From Mucilaginibacter tundrae (lineage in GTDB: Bacteria > Bacteroidota > Bacteroidia > Sphingobacteriales > Sphingobacteriaceae), in NCBI RefSeq assembly GCF_013408825.1, contig NZ_JACCBZ010000003.1, positions 1 through 64,000 on the forward strand: a stretch of DNA of 64,000 nucleotides, read 5' to 3'. Both the position numbers and the translations under genes were made by a program. Of the stretch, positions 7,873 to 16,772 are shown piece by piece (the stretch's first letter is position 1; each line of letters begins with the position of its first letter). The notes beneath the pieces were generated by a model. The model saw nothing but the letters and a program-made list of their open reading frames with translations, was not told where the DNA came from and ran no database searches.

Positions 7873-9128
7873 ATGAAGCAATACTTATACGGAATTGATT
7901 TTGGTACGACCAACTCGGCCCTGACTATTTATGACGAAGAAAGCCGCGAGATTACCCATACGATCATCTTTCCTTCGCTGATCTATTTTTACCAGGATGT
8001 TGCTAAAGGTTATGTAGTTGGTGAAGCGGCGATTCGGCTTACCTGAGCGATAATATGAAAGGGCGTTTCATCAAATCGGTAAAGCAGGTTCTATCCCGTA
8101 GCAGCTTTATTGAAACCCGGATTCATAATAAACGCTTCACTGCTTCAGACCTCGTAGCCATTATTCTGCAAGAACTTAAATCACGTGCTGATCAACTAAC
8201 TGCCCAGGATTGTCGAAAAGCGGTGTTAGGTAGGCCTGTGTTTTTTGATGACGATGATGTACAAAAGGATACGTTAGCACAAACCCGCCTGCAGAAAGCA
8301 GCCACTCTTGCTGGTTTTACGGAAGTCCGGTTTCAGTTTGAGCCGATTGGTGCGGCTTTCGCTTATGAAAAAAGCCTTGTGAGAAAAGAAAATGTATTGG
8401 TTGCCGATCTGGGTGGCGGTACAACCGACTTTACCTACCTGATGCTCGATCCCAAAAAAGCAAACAATAAAGACCGTAAAAATGACATGATGGCCAATGG
8501 CGGTATTTATATAGGCGGCGACAGCTTTGATTCCGCTTTCATGTGGGAGAAAGGCACCCCTTACTTCGGTAAGAATACCAAATATGAAGCAACACACGGG
8601 AAGGTACTAACCGTACCTGTCTCACTTTTTTCCAATATTTGCTCCTGGGAACAGATGAATTTCTTTAATGGCCTGCGTATAAAAAAGGACATTGAGGACT
8701 ATTATTATTTTTCGGGCAATGACCGGAAATTTAAAAACCTGATAACACTGATCGACAACAACCTGGGGTATTCCGTTTTTCAATCCATTGAACAAACAAA
8801 GATAACCCTAACCGATAAAGACGAAGCTGTATTTAGCTATCATCAAATAGGAATCGAGATCAATGAAGAAATTGGGCTTTCTAATTATAATAAGATTATT
8901 GCCAGGGATATTGAACGGATCGAAAACTACCTGAAAGATTTCCTACACAAAAACAAGATCGACCCTAAAGACATAGACAGCCTTTTTTTAACCGGAGGTA
9001 CTTCTATGGTCGAAAGTATTCAAACACTTTTCGGAAGAACGTTGCCGGATGTCAAACTCTAATCGGGGGACAATTTTACAAGTGTCGCCAAAGGTTTAGC
9101 GCTAAGTGGTTACCTTTTCGAGAACTAA
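7873..9128 (+). pseudogene. Hsp70-like (YegD-type) ATPase, broken by a 1-bp deletion and an in-frame stop
   Basis: Aligned by eye with the intact copy at 38705-39973. ATG 7873 gives MKQYLYGIDFGTTNSALTIY and so on, as in the paralogue, until about 8035. There one base is missing (ATT-CGG where ATT-GCG-GCT is expected), leading to TGA at 8044. The frame resumes as AYLSDNMKGRF and runs to a TAA at 9060-9062, where the paralogue has Asn. The last 21 codons, ending GYLFEN, are still readable to 9128. Phosphate-binding (VADLGGGTTDFTYL) and adenosine (LTGGTSM) motifs remain. An internal ATG at 8055 could still express a fragment without the first nucleotide-binding motif, which would not bind ATP normally. 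Codon use is more GC-rich than in the intact copy. Confidence 0.85.
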
Positions 9129-9286
9129 ATGCCAGGTTTGATAACTTTAAATAATTAAAAAATTTGATTATTTAAACTAAAATTGTACCTTTAAATATAA
9201 ACGATTAAGGGTCATTTTGTATTATTGAGTGATTCGTAGAGTATTAGAATTTACTATTTATAAATAGCTGATAGTGTGACGGTTTG

Positions 9287-9315
9287 GACTAAGGTTCGGG
9301 ACCCTAGCTCTCCGC
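9287..9315 (+). other. Degenerate tRNA-Ser 3'-end-like fragment (possible att remnant)
   Basis: CTAAGG-TTCGGGA-CCCTAG folds as a T-arm with one mismatch and is followed by CTCTCCGC, the end of many serine tRNAs (acceptor strand, discriminator G and first C). No anticodon arm or 5' GGAGAG half is present upstream, so it is not a tRNA gene. Such 3' pieces are left at island integration sites. A second, shorter fragment lies at 21270-21281. Confidence 0.35.
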
Positions 9316-9341
9316 ATCTTAATTATCAAAACAAACAAAAA

Positions 9342-9371
9342 CCTGTAAATTATTGATTTACAGGTTTTTTT
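9342..9371 (+). terminator. Rho-independent terminator
   Basis: CCTGTAAAT, loop TATTG, ATTTACAGG, then a run of seven or eight T. Nine perfect base pairs. It ends any plus-strand transcript from the Hsp70-like pseudogene or tRNA-like fragment. Confidence 0.75.
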
Positions 9372-9431
9372 ATTTCCCTTTAACTGCACAAATAACCGTT
9401 TGGTTGTGTAAAAATTGCAGAATAGTTTTAT

Positions 9432-10244
9432 TTATTTTACCATAATGGTTTTGCTTTGTGTGGTATGCGCACTAAAATAACCAAGAGTCACCGGGCTGAT
9501 ATTTGTAGGTGGATTAGACGGCGTGACGCTGCCACCAGGCCCATTGGCCTGCTCCTGCATCAGGGTCTCCCAGTAGGTATAAATAGGCTGGTCAATGCAT
9601 TGCATTTCTACCGTAACGGTATCGCCCGAAAAGATGCCTTTATCCACGCTGCTGCCGCCGGTATTCTCACGCAGGTCAATACCCACATAACGGCCGTTAT
9701 TAAACTGGTCGTTGTACGCGTAAATATCATCCACCTGCACACTATTCACATAGAGTACAAACCGGTATTGATTTGTAACATCTGCCGGGTCCTGATAATA
9801 AACCGTAACAACTTTTTTATTGTCGCTGGTCTGGATCACATCATTCATTGAACTCAGCGAGTCTAGATTAACGACAGCAGGCATAACCGAGGTCGCGGTA
9901 TAGGTCTTTCCACCAGAGGTAACGGTCATGGTGTACTTGTTTCCGGAGCTACCGGTCAGCTGACTGTTGGAATAAGTACCGGAAGGCCCTTCAGTAAAGG
10001 GATAGGTATTACCGTTCTGATCGCTTACGCTAACCGAGGCGCCGGTTACCGGCGGATAGGTATTCGTATTGGAAAAAGGCACGTTGGTGCTGAGTTTGAT
10101 AATTTGCGGACCTGTCGCATTAGTAACATTACCCTCGATAACCAGTTCGCCAGTGTTGTTGCCAAGCTTTAATTCGATCACTTTGGTACAAGAAGTAATC
10201 GCGAATATGGAAAAAAGATATATAACTATTTTGAATGTTTTCAT
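9432..10244 (-). CDS. DUF4249-family outer-membrane lipoprotein
   Basis: 270 aa. Lipoprotein signal with the lipobox ITSC (Cys at about residue 19). It is followed by the family's opening ELKLGNNTGELVIEGNVTN, a strand-rich immunoglobulin-like region to about residue 130, and a second beta domain with a C-terminal IMVK. DUF4249 proteins are encoded directly after TonB receptors, as here, where its ATG is 6 nt past the receptor stop. It is probably a surface lipoprotein partner in ligand binding. The ligand is unknown: there is no glycosidase or metal-transport gene beside it. Codon use is more GC-rich than the loci on either side. Confidence 0.85.
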   Translation of the reverse strand: MKTFKIVIYLFSIFAITSCTKVIELKLGNNTGELVIEGNVTNATGPQIIKLSTNVPFSNTNTYPPVTGASVSVSDQNGNTYPFTEGPSGTYSNSQLTGSSGNKYTMTVTSGGKTYTATSVMPAVVNLDSLSSMNDVIQTSDNKKVVTVYYQDPADVTNQYRFVLYVNSVQVDDIYAYNDQFNNGRYVGIDLRENTGGSSVDKGIFSGDTVTVEMQCIDQPIYTYWETLMQEQANGPGGSVTPSNPPTNISPVTLGYFSAHTTQSKTIMVK

Positions 10245-10250
10245 GTCTGA

Positions 10251-12575
10251 TTAGAATTTAAAGTTCCAGGTAACGGAAGGGATCGGTGTCGCGAAAATGC
10301 TGGTCTCCAGCGCTTCGGTCGTATTCGGCACTGTTTTACTATTCTGGAAAGTAATACTGTAAGGATCACGGTGCCCGTACACATTATAGATACCGAACGT
10401 CCAGCTGGAATGATACTTCTTATGTTGCTTACCTTCCAGGGTAGCACCGATGTCAAGTCTGTTATTCGAGGGTTCCCGGTAACCGTTGCGTTCTGAATAA
10501 GAAAACGTGGTTAAACCGCCAACCTCATATTTACCCGTTGGGTAAGTAACCGCGTTCCCGGTTTGATAGATAAAGGTGCTTGACAATGACCAGCGTTTGG
10601 TTAACTGGTAGATGCCAACCACGGAAAGGTCATGGGTGCGGTCCTGTGTCGCTGGGAAATAATTACCATCATTAATAGCCGCGAACTTGTCCTCGGTACG
10701 TGACAACGTATAACCGATCCAACCATTGAAGCGGCCGTATTTTTTCTTCAGGAACAATTCCACCCCGTAAGCCCTGCCGGAGCCGTAAACCAGTTGCGAT
10801 TCTACATCCTCATTAACCAGCAATTGGGCACCATCTCTATAATCGATCTGGTTCTGCAGCCATTTGTAATAGATCTCAGCAGAGAATTCAAAGATATTAT
10901 CGTCAAAGTTCCGGAACCAACCAGTAGAAACCTGGTCAGCGATTTCGGGTTTGATATTGTTGCTACTCATTACATAAAGGTCAGTAGGTGAACTGGTAGT
11001 CGAATTGGTCAGCAGGTGAATGTTCTGGGTATTCCGGTTATAGGAAAGCTTGATAGAGCTTACGTCATTCAGTTGGTAGCTGGAGGACAGGCGCGGTTCC
11101 AGGTTGAGGTATGACTTAGCCACCTGCCCTGACCCGTAAGTCGAGGTCGATAACACATTACCCGCAGCATCATAGGTATTAAAAGAACCCGGGCCGAATA
11201 AAAAGAAACCGCTGAGCCGCAAACCGTATAATACAGTTAGTTTATCGCTGGCTTTCCAGTCGTCGCTTACATAAGCTGCCGTTTCAAACCCATAACGTTG
11301 CTGGACTGTAATATCATTAAAACTCGATGAAGAGTTAGAAGTAATATCACCCGGCGCTATTGTGTGATGCAGAACATTAACACCGAATTTCAGCGTATGC
11401 TTACTGCTCAGTGAATATTGCAGGTCTTCTTTTAAATTTATATCGTTTATTTTAGAGGTAGCTTTAAAATTATTATCGCTTAGAAAGCTTTGGATAACAT
11501 AGTTGTAATTGCTGAAGATAAGCGAAGTATTGGAAAATAGCTTACTGTTAAAAATATGGTTATACCTGATGGTACCCGTTGCATTGCCCCAGTTCGTCCC
11601 GAATGTATTTTTCAGGCCGATGACATCTTTACCAAAATAGCCCGAAAGATAGATCGCATTGTTATCATCAAAATGATAATTGGCTTTGGCATTGATGTCA
11701 TAAAAATAAAGCGAACTTCCTTTGATAGTGGAATCCTTGGAAGCTTTTAGGAAAACATCAATATAGGTCCGCCTGGCGCTGATCATAAAGGATCCCTTAT
11801 CCTTTTCAATCGGCCCTTCCACCTTGATACGGGATGAGATTAGTCCCAAGCCACCCTGAACTGTAAAATCCTTATCATTACCATCCAGCATTTTCACATC
11901 AAGTACCGATGACAAACGGCCTCCATATTCCGCCGGCATACCGCCTTTGTAAATGCTCACGTCTTTGATCGCATCGGAATTAAAAGTCGAAAAGAAACCG
12001 AATAAATGGGAGGCATTATACACCGTGGCTTCGTCCAGCAGGATCAGGTTCTGGTCAGCCGCACCTCCGCGAACATAAAATCCTGTATTGCCCTCACCAG
12101 CTGATTTGACGCCCGGCATTAAGGTAATGGTTTTTAAGATATCCTTTTCACCCAGCACGACCGGCACCTGGTTAACTTGGGTCATGTTCAGTTTTTCTAC
12201 CCCCATCTGCGGTGAAGTGATCTGATCGTTGTTAGGCCGGTTGGCACTGATCACTACTTCTGTTAGACTACCGCTGGAGTTCAATGCCATCGCTATCGTT
12301 TGATCCGCATGTAGTGAAACGGGTTTTTCGATGGTTTGATAACCCACATAAGAAAATAGCAAGGTATAATTGCCTGCCGGAGCGGTTAATGAATAAAAGC
12401 CATAGCTGTTGGTGGCTGTACCATTGGAGGGCATTTCTTTTATCCTGACCGTGGCGCCGATCAGCGTTTCACCTGTTGCCGAATCCTTGATGGTTCCGCT
12501 GATGGTATATTTTTTCTGCGCGAACGCAGAAAAACTAATTCCAATCAGGAAAAAAGTAAATAATAACCTCGTCAT
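10251..12575 (-). CDS. TonB-dependent receptor with N-terminal carboxypeptidase-regulatory-like domain
   Basis: 774 aa. Signal peptide 1-19 (ISFSAFAQ). Residues 20-110 are a CarboxypepD_reg-like domain (YTISGTIKDSATGETLIGAT). Residues 115-225 are the plug, with FYVRGGAADQNLILLDEATV. The rest is a 22-strand barrel ending in TWNFKF with the terminal aromatic typical of BAM substrates. It imports or binds a ligand through the outer membrane using TonB energy. It forms a two-gene unit with the DUF4249 lipoprotein that follows. This pair type is separate from SusC/SusD systems. The receptor is full length for the family. Confidence 0.9.
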   Translation of the reverse strand: MTRLLFTFFLIGISFSAFAQKKYTISGTIKDSATGETLIGATVRIKEMPSNGTATNSYGFYSLTAPAGNYTLLFSYVGYQTIEKPVSLHADQTIAMALNSSGSLTEVVISANRPNNDQITSPQMGVEKLNMTQVNQVPVVLGEKDILKTITLMPGVKSAGEGNTGFYVRGGAADQNLILLDEATVYNASHLFGFFSTFNSDAIKDVSIYKGGMPAEYGGRLSSVLDVKMLDGNDKDFTVQGGLGLISSRIKVEGPIEKDKGSFMISARRTYIDVFLKASKDSTIKGSSLYFYDINAKANYHFDDNNAIYLSGYFGKDVIGLKNTFGTNWGNATGTIRYNHIFNSKLFSNTSLIFSNYNYVIQSFLSDNNFKATSKINDINLKEDLQYSLSSKHTLKFGVNVLHHTIAPGDITSNSSSSFNDITVQQRYGFETAAYVSDDWKASDKLTVLYGLRLSGFFLFGPGSFNTYDAAGNVLSTSTYGSGQVAKSYLNLEPRLSSSYQLNDVSSIKLSYNRNTQNIHLLTNSTTSSPTDLYVMSSNNIKPEIADQVSTGWFRNFDDNIFEFSAEIYYKWLQNQIDYRDGAQLLVNEDVESQLVYGSGRAYGVELFLKKKYGRFNGWIGYTLSRTEDKFAAINDGNYFPATQDRTHDLSVVGIYQLTKRWSLSSTFIYQTGNAVTYPTGKYEVGGLTTFSYSERNGYREPSNNRLDIGATLEGKQHKKYHSSWTFGIYNVYGHRDPYSITFQNSKTVPNTTEALETSIFATPIPSVTWNFKF

Positions 12576-12627
12576 ATGTTTACAAATTAAAACAAATTAG
12601 TTTGAATTTAAACTATTCAAATTTTAA

Positions 12628-12823
12628 CTTTGGCTGATGTCTTACTTCACGGAACATCGCCTATCAAATGATGGATAATTCAGCTACTATACAGGCTACA
12701 CTCCTCTCTAATATGGACGTTTTCATGCTGGTGGGCGTCGTTTTTGTTGTTTTCGTGCCGTTTGTACTTTTGTTCGTTAAAAGATCAAAAATCAAGGTTA
12801 GCCTGGCAGATGCGGCGCATTAA
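12628..12823 (+). pseudogene. C-terminal remnant of a DHA2/EmrB-type MFS drug exporter
   Basis: One frame (12628-12664) reads LWLMSYFTEHRLSND. After a 1-bp shift, the next (12668-12823) reads MMDNSATIQATLLSNMDVFM and then a last membrane helix and KVSLADAAH with a stop. That is the last extracellular loop, the TLLSNMDVFMLVG segment and helix 14 of EmrB-like pumps. About 450 upstream codons are missing; the receptor gene's promoter region takes their place. The MarR gene starts 12-18 bp downstream, the usual order of a pump and its repressor. So a pump gene was deleted from this locus and the regulator kept. Confidence 0.7.
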
Positions 12824-12830
12824 ATTTAAT

Positions 12831-12838
12831 TAGCTTTG
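12831..12838 (+). promoter_or_regulatory. Exact -7 element TAGCTTTG just before the MarR start
   Basis: TAGCTTTG fits TAnnTTTG exactly but ends only 3 bp before ATG 12842. If active, transcription would begin at or inside the start codon, giving a leaderless mRNA. It may be a new promoter used after the pump gene was lost, or a chance match. Confidence 0.3.
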
Positions 12839-12841
12839 TAT

Positions 12842-13297
12842 ATGGAACCTGATCAAAAATCCGAGCTTGTTATTGAATTTTGCCAGTCCATTTTTGAACT
12901 GCGTTATAAATTGCGTAAAATGTTCCAGGTAAAACTAAAAGAAGCCGGGATCAGCATCAGTTTCGAGGTACTGGAAATCATGAAACAATTGCGTAGTCAT
13001 GCCGGCCTGAATCAACAGGAGCTGGCTGATATGCTTTTTAAGGATAAATCCAGCATGACCTATCTGATTGATAACATGGTAAAAGCGGGTTTGGTGAGCC
13101 GTACAGAAGATGCGGTCGACCGCCGTAATAAACGCATCATGCTGTCGGACAAGGCACATGACCTGATCAGGCAACTGGAACCCTTAGCAAACCACTGTTA
13201 TTTTGCCTTAGCAGCGGAAGTTAATGGCCGGGATCTTCAGGCAGGCTTGGATATGGTAATCAAAATAAATGGTTCTCTGGATGCCTACATGGGTTAA
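12842..13297 (+). CDS. MarR-family transcriptional regulator
   Basis: 151 aa from ATG 12842 (a TTG lies two codons earlier). Winged-helix MarR fold: helices 1-2 to about residue 50, HTH LNQQELADMLFKDKSSMTYL with recognition helix KSSMTYLIDNMVKAG, and wing SRTEDAVDRRNKRIMLSDKA with the conserved D-x-R-x-K pattern. It should act as a dimer repressing a drug-export gene. The neighbouring upstream pump survives only as a tail, so its original target is gone and it may now regulate itself or other loci. Confidence 0.85.
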   Translation: MEPDQKSELVIEFCQSIFELRYKLRKMFQVKLKEAGISISFEVLEIMKQLRSHAGLNQQELADMLFKDKSSMTYLIDNMVKAGLVSRTEDAVDRRNKRIMLSDKAHDLIRQLEPLANHCYFALAAEVNGRDLQAGLDMVIKINGSLDAYMG

Positions 13298-13326
13298 TAG
13301 CCTTGACTTTATGCATCTTTGTTGCA

Positions 13327-13401
13327 ATGTTCAAGTCATTAACCATTCTGCTATTCTTTTTTTCCGTGCTTGCTGTAAGCGTATATCTCTTAATTTTTTA
13401 A
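13327..13401 (+). CDS. Possible 24-aa single-helix membrane peptide
   Basis: ATG 13327 opens a 24-codon frame made almost wholly of a hydrophobic helix (MFKSLTILLFFFSVLAVSVY...). CATCTTTG, one change from the -7 consensus, lies just before it. No ribosome-binding site is clear. It may be a small membrane peptide or chance; conservation is unknown. Confidence 0.2.
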   Translation: MFKSLTILLFFFSVLAVSVYLLIF

Positions 13402-13526
13402 TATAAAGAGATTATGGTTTTTTGGAAACTTGAGCTTGGTTTTAGATAGTTCGATATATTAAGGACTAAGAAAACCTGGGTGTGTAGTGATTGATTAACC
13501 CACAATCAGCTATCATATTAATCTAA

Positions 13527-15746
13527 TTATTTAATAGCATAAACAGCACCTTTCACTATAACCTTTCCGGCAGTAATATTAGTTGCTGTATGACCTTGGT
13601 GATCAGGCTGCGCACCGCCGATGAAAATTTGCGAAATACCCGCCCGTTCTGTTTGCTTATTATTTTTATCAACCAGTGAAAGACTTTCAGGACTTATATT
13701 GAAACTTATTGTTTTAATTTCCCCGGCCTTAAAATATATTCGCTTAAAGCCTTTAAGTGCAACTATAGGCTTCCGTATACCGTTATCCAAATGCTTTACG
13801 TACAGTTGCACAATTTCTTCGCCAGCTTTATTACCGGTATTTTGTATCTGTGTGGTAACTGTATAACTCTCGCCAGTAGTTAACCCTTGTGGAACTTTAA
13901 TTTTGCTGTATTTAAAAGTAGTATAACTTAATCCGTAACCAAAGGGGTAAAGTGGTTCTCCGTTAAAATAACGATAGGTACGATTTCGCATACTATAATC
14001 ATGAAAGTCAGGCAGATCATCTGTACTTTTATAAAAAGTAACAGGTAAGCGCCCGGCCGGATTATAATCGCCAAACAATACATCTGCAATAGCTGTACCG
14101 GCAGCCTGCCCACCATACCACGCATCTATTATAGCGGGTACGTTTTCAGCTTCCCAGTTAATTGCCAAAGCACTACCGTTTAATAATACCAACACCAATG
14201 GTTTATGTAAATTACTGATTGCTTTTATCAAATCTTCCTGAGGCTTTGGCAGATCGATAGTTTCACGATCGCCTCCGGAAAATCCTTTAGCCTGTACCTT
14301 CATTTCTTCACCTTCAAGGCGTGGTGATAATCCTAAAAACATAATCACCACATCAGATTTTGTGGCAACAGAAATAGCCTCATCAAAATTCTGTTTGACC
14401 TTCGCGCTATCAATTACTCCTGTGGTTTCTGCAAGCTCACAACCACGAGCATAAACAACATTTGCATCGGGTAATTTAGCTTTAATGCCCTGTAATGGCG
14501 TCACTGTTTCTGCTGGGATGCCATTATAATTACCCCATAACATTTTTTCATCATTGGCATTAGGGCCAATAATGGCTATATTTTTAATGCCTTTGCTTAA
14601 CGGCAGCATTTGATTGGCATTTTTTAATAGTACGATAGATTTCCGTGCCGCTTCAAGCGCCAGTTGCTGATGAGCTTTTGAATTAACAATATTATAAGGT
14701 ATTGATGCATACTTTACCATGTTATCCGGGTCGAACATACCGAGTTTAAAACGAGCCATTAATAAGCGTTTTACAGAAGTATTGATCCTATCCTCGCTAA
14801 TTAGTCCGCTCTTAACAGCGTCAACCAATGCCCTATAGGTACTGCCGCAATTTAAATCGGTCCCGGCGGTAACAGCCATGGCCGAAGCCTCTTCTTTATT
14901 TGCAGCCTCTTTATGCCCCTCATAAATATCGGCTACTGCATCGCAGTCAGAAACTACATACCCGTTAAAGCCAAGCTCCTGTCTTAAAACCTTCGACAAT
15001 AAAAAAATATTGGCCGATGCCGCTACACCATTATAACTATTATAGGCGCTCATGATAGAAAAGGCTTTGCCCTCCTGTACCGATTTCTTAAAAGCCGGCA
15101 AATAGGTATCCAGGAAATCATATTGATCTGTTGTAGCATTAAAACGGTGCCGTTCCGATTCGGGCCCACTGTGTACCATATAATGCTTGGCAGTTGCCAC
15201 CAGTTTCAGATATTTGGGATCATTGCCCTGTAGTCCTTTTATAAAGTTCACGCCCATTACAGATGTGAGATAAGGATCCTCTCCATAAGTTTCCATACCC
15301 CTGCCCCATCTGGGATCACGAAATATATTAATGTTGGGCGACCAAAATGTCAATCCTTCATATCGCCCGTGCTTACCCTGACGAATGAAGTCGTTATATT
15401 TTGCCCGTGCTTCATCACTTGTAGCGTTTCCTATACGGCTTATCAGGTCAGCATCAAATGATGCAGCAGAACCAATTGGCTCCGGAAACACTGTTGCTAA
15501 ACCGGCCCTGGCCACACCATGCAGACACTCATTCCACCAATTATATTCGGGTATGCCCAGACGTGGTATTGCGGGCGCTTCATCTACCATCTGGCTCACC
15601 TTCTCTTCTAGGGTCATCCGCGAAACCAAGTCGTTTACCCGTTGTTCAAAAGTCAACTTTACATTTTGATAGGGTAACATTTGAGCTTGTAATTGCGCTA
15701 TGCCAAACAAGCTTAAAAACGCTGAAATAATTACTCTCTTTTTCAT
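13527..15746 (-). CDS. Glycoside hydrolase family 3, beta-xylosidase/beta-glucosidase type
   Basis: 739 aa from ATG 15746, the second Met of the longer frame, chosen because it starts directly with a signal peptide (MKKRVIISAFLSLFGIAQLQ). Domains in order: GH3 N-terminal barrel (about 30-330), with the nucleophile Asp in GYVVSDCDAVADIY near residue 265; GH3 C-terminal alpha/beta domain (about 365-590); fibronectin III-like domain (about 630-710). The SDCDA and GTDLNCGSTYR motifs resemble those of beta-xylosidases more than bglX. It is periplasmic and trims terminal sugars. A GH92 remnant lies just upstream on the same strand, so this is probably what is left of a sugar-degradation operon. Confidence 0.9.
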   Translation of the reverse strand: MKKRVIISAFLSLFGIAQLQAQMLPYQNVKLTFEQRVNDLVSRMTLEEKVSQMVDEAPAIPRLGIPEYNWWNECLHGVARAGLATVFPEPIGSAASFDADLISRIGNATSDEARAKYNDFIRQGKHGRYEGLTFWSPNINIFRDPRWGRGMETYGEDPYLTSVMGVNFIKGLQGNDPKYLKLVATAKHYMVHSGPESERHRFNATTDQYDFLDTYLPAFKKSVQEGKAFSIMSAYNSYNGVAASANIFLLSKVLRQELGFNGYVVSDCDAVADIYEGHKEAANKEEASAMAVTAGTDLNCGSTYRALVDAVKSGLISEDRINTSVKRLLMARFKLGMFDPDNMVKYASIPYNIVNSKAHQQLALEAARKSIVLLKNANQMLPLSKGIKNIAIIGPNANDEKMLWGNYNGIPAETVTPLQGIKAKLPDANVVYARGCELAETTGVIDSAKVKQNFDEAISVATKSDVVIMFLGLSPRLEGEEMKVQAKGFSGGDRETIDLPKPQEDLIKAISNLHKPLVLVLLNGSALAINWEAENVPAIIDAWYGGQAAGTAIADVLFGDYNPAGRLPVTFYKSTDDLPDFHDYSMRNRTYRYFNGEPLYPFGYGLSYTTFKYSKIKVPQGLTTGESYTVTTQIQNTGNKAGEEIVQLYVKHLDNGIRKPIVALKGFKRIYFKAGEIKTISFNISPESLSLVDKNNKQTERAGISQIFIGGAQPDHQGHTATNITAGKVIVKGAVYAIK

Positions 15747-15799
15747 TATAACAATATTATAATAATAAATTGATATTAATGATAGATTCAATCATTTGC

Positions 15800-16391
15800 T
15801 TATATCCCTGTCTTATAACGAGTTTTTAATATTTTTCCACACCCCCAACTTTTATTTGGGTTCGACCCCATTTCTAATTCTGATGTCTCTCCACTTATCA
15901 ATTGTTCACGTGTGAACCAAGGTGTGTTAAGCGGCTGTCCGTCCATTTCCGCGCTTTGGATATATTCATTAACAACCGAACAGGTGTTGGCGATCATTGT
16001 CAATTGTTCACCGTTTTTCGGTTAATAGTCACTTTACTAAATACCGGCCGCCGACAGTGTAAATTGGCAAACCTGGCGTTATAGGATAAAGCCGATTGAG
16101 AAGAATACAACAAAGGCTGACATACCGACAGCATCTTCATCCCGGGAATGACTAAATATTATCCTTAAACCATACATCTAAAAGGAGACGTATATGTTTT
16201 TGTGTTTTCCAGGGCGAATTAGTAAAGTTATACAAGTACGGAATATGGAAACTTGGTTCATTTCCATCGGAATATTGGCCAACCAAACCTGTTGCATCCG
16301 GAAACTTTGCCCAAAACTCGAACTTACTACGTCCTAATGGTTCGCGGAATAATTGGTCGAGTTTGTTTTCAAACATTATTTTCCCGCCCAT
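15800..16391 (-). pseudogene. C-terminal remnant of a GH92 alpha-mannosidase, several frameshifts
   Basis: Three minus-strand frames join in the order of a GH92 C-terminus. 16391-16152 gives MGGKIMFENKLDQLF, then GQYSDGNEPSFHIPYLYNF and SPWKTQK. 16140-16040 gives DEDAVGMSAFVVF followed, after shifts, by TPGLPIYTVG. 16065-15800 gives RPVFSKVTIN, NGEQLTMIANTCSVVNEYIQ and EMGSNPNKSWG. The same blocks occur in order in the intact GH92 protein at 25-27 kb (LMGGKQNF, GQYAHGNQP, PWKTQYWA, GDEDNGQTSAWYVF). At least three frameshifts and a stop separate the pieces, and about 500 N-terminal residues are missing. It is not a recent copy of the intact gene; the sequences differ throughout. Confidence 0.8.
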
Positions 16392-16772
16392 TAGTTTAAA
16401 GTTTTTTGGCTATCAACCTCAAGAATTTGATATAGCTGGAAAGTTGACGAAATGATACCAGCGTCAAAGGATTTTCTTTCCTACTATGAACCAAATTGAT
16501 GCTTAAATCGTTGCCTTATATATTACCTACCGTGAGTATAGTAAAATTAATTAAGAAAACACTTCGGTACTTACAGTCCTTCAATAAAAGCGATTTCTGC
16601 TTCTGCACGCATAAGAATAAAGGGATTACTGACCCTAATTTATCGTCCTTATGGAATACGCCGGGCGGAAGATATTTTTTTACTGCCTCCAATTAGTTAA
16701 AAAGCGAACTTGGTAACAATAATAATTTATGATAGATTTAAAATCAAAAAACAGAGTTAAAATCAGCAATTT
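16392..16772. other. Gap holding eroded DNA
   Basis: 381 bp between the GH92 remnant and the SET gene. A 66-codon plus-strand frame lies here (16496-16696), but its product looks like chance. The left part may contain more eroded GH92 codons that I could not align. The SET promoter should lie near 16700-16772; no clear -7 element was found. Confidence 0.4.

Larger units (their letters stand above)
9129..9431. other. Gap with a tRNA-Ser-3'-like fragment and a terminator
   Basis: AT-rich DNA after the Hsp70 pseudogene. Nothing coding is seen. The tRNA-end-like fragment and hairpin inside it are listed separately. Confidence 0.6.

Noticed and set aside
9287..9315. Complete tRNA-Ser gene
   Set aside because: No acceptor 5' half, D-arm or anticodon arm is present upstream, and the T-loop is degenerate (TTCGGGA). 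Only a 3'-like fragment remains.
9456..9851. 131-codon plus-strand frame opposite the DUF4249 gene
   Set aside because: Shadow of a clear lipoprotein gene on the minus strand, with compositional rather than domain-like sequence.
15902..16084. Plus-strand frame over the GH92 remnant
   Set aside because: It is antisense to GH92-like minus-strand coding remains and has no domain pattern.
16496..16696. 66-codon plus-strand frame between the GH92 remnant and the SET gene
   Set aside because: No ribosome-binding site, no hydrophobic or domain pattern, and low-quality codon use. Its region looks like eroded intergenic DNA.
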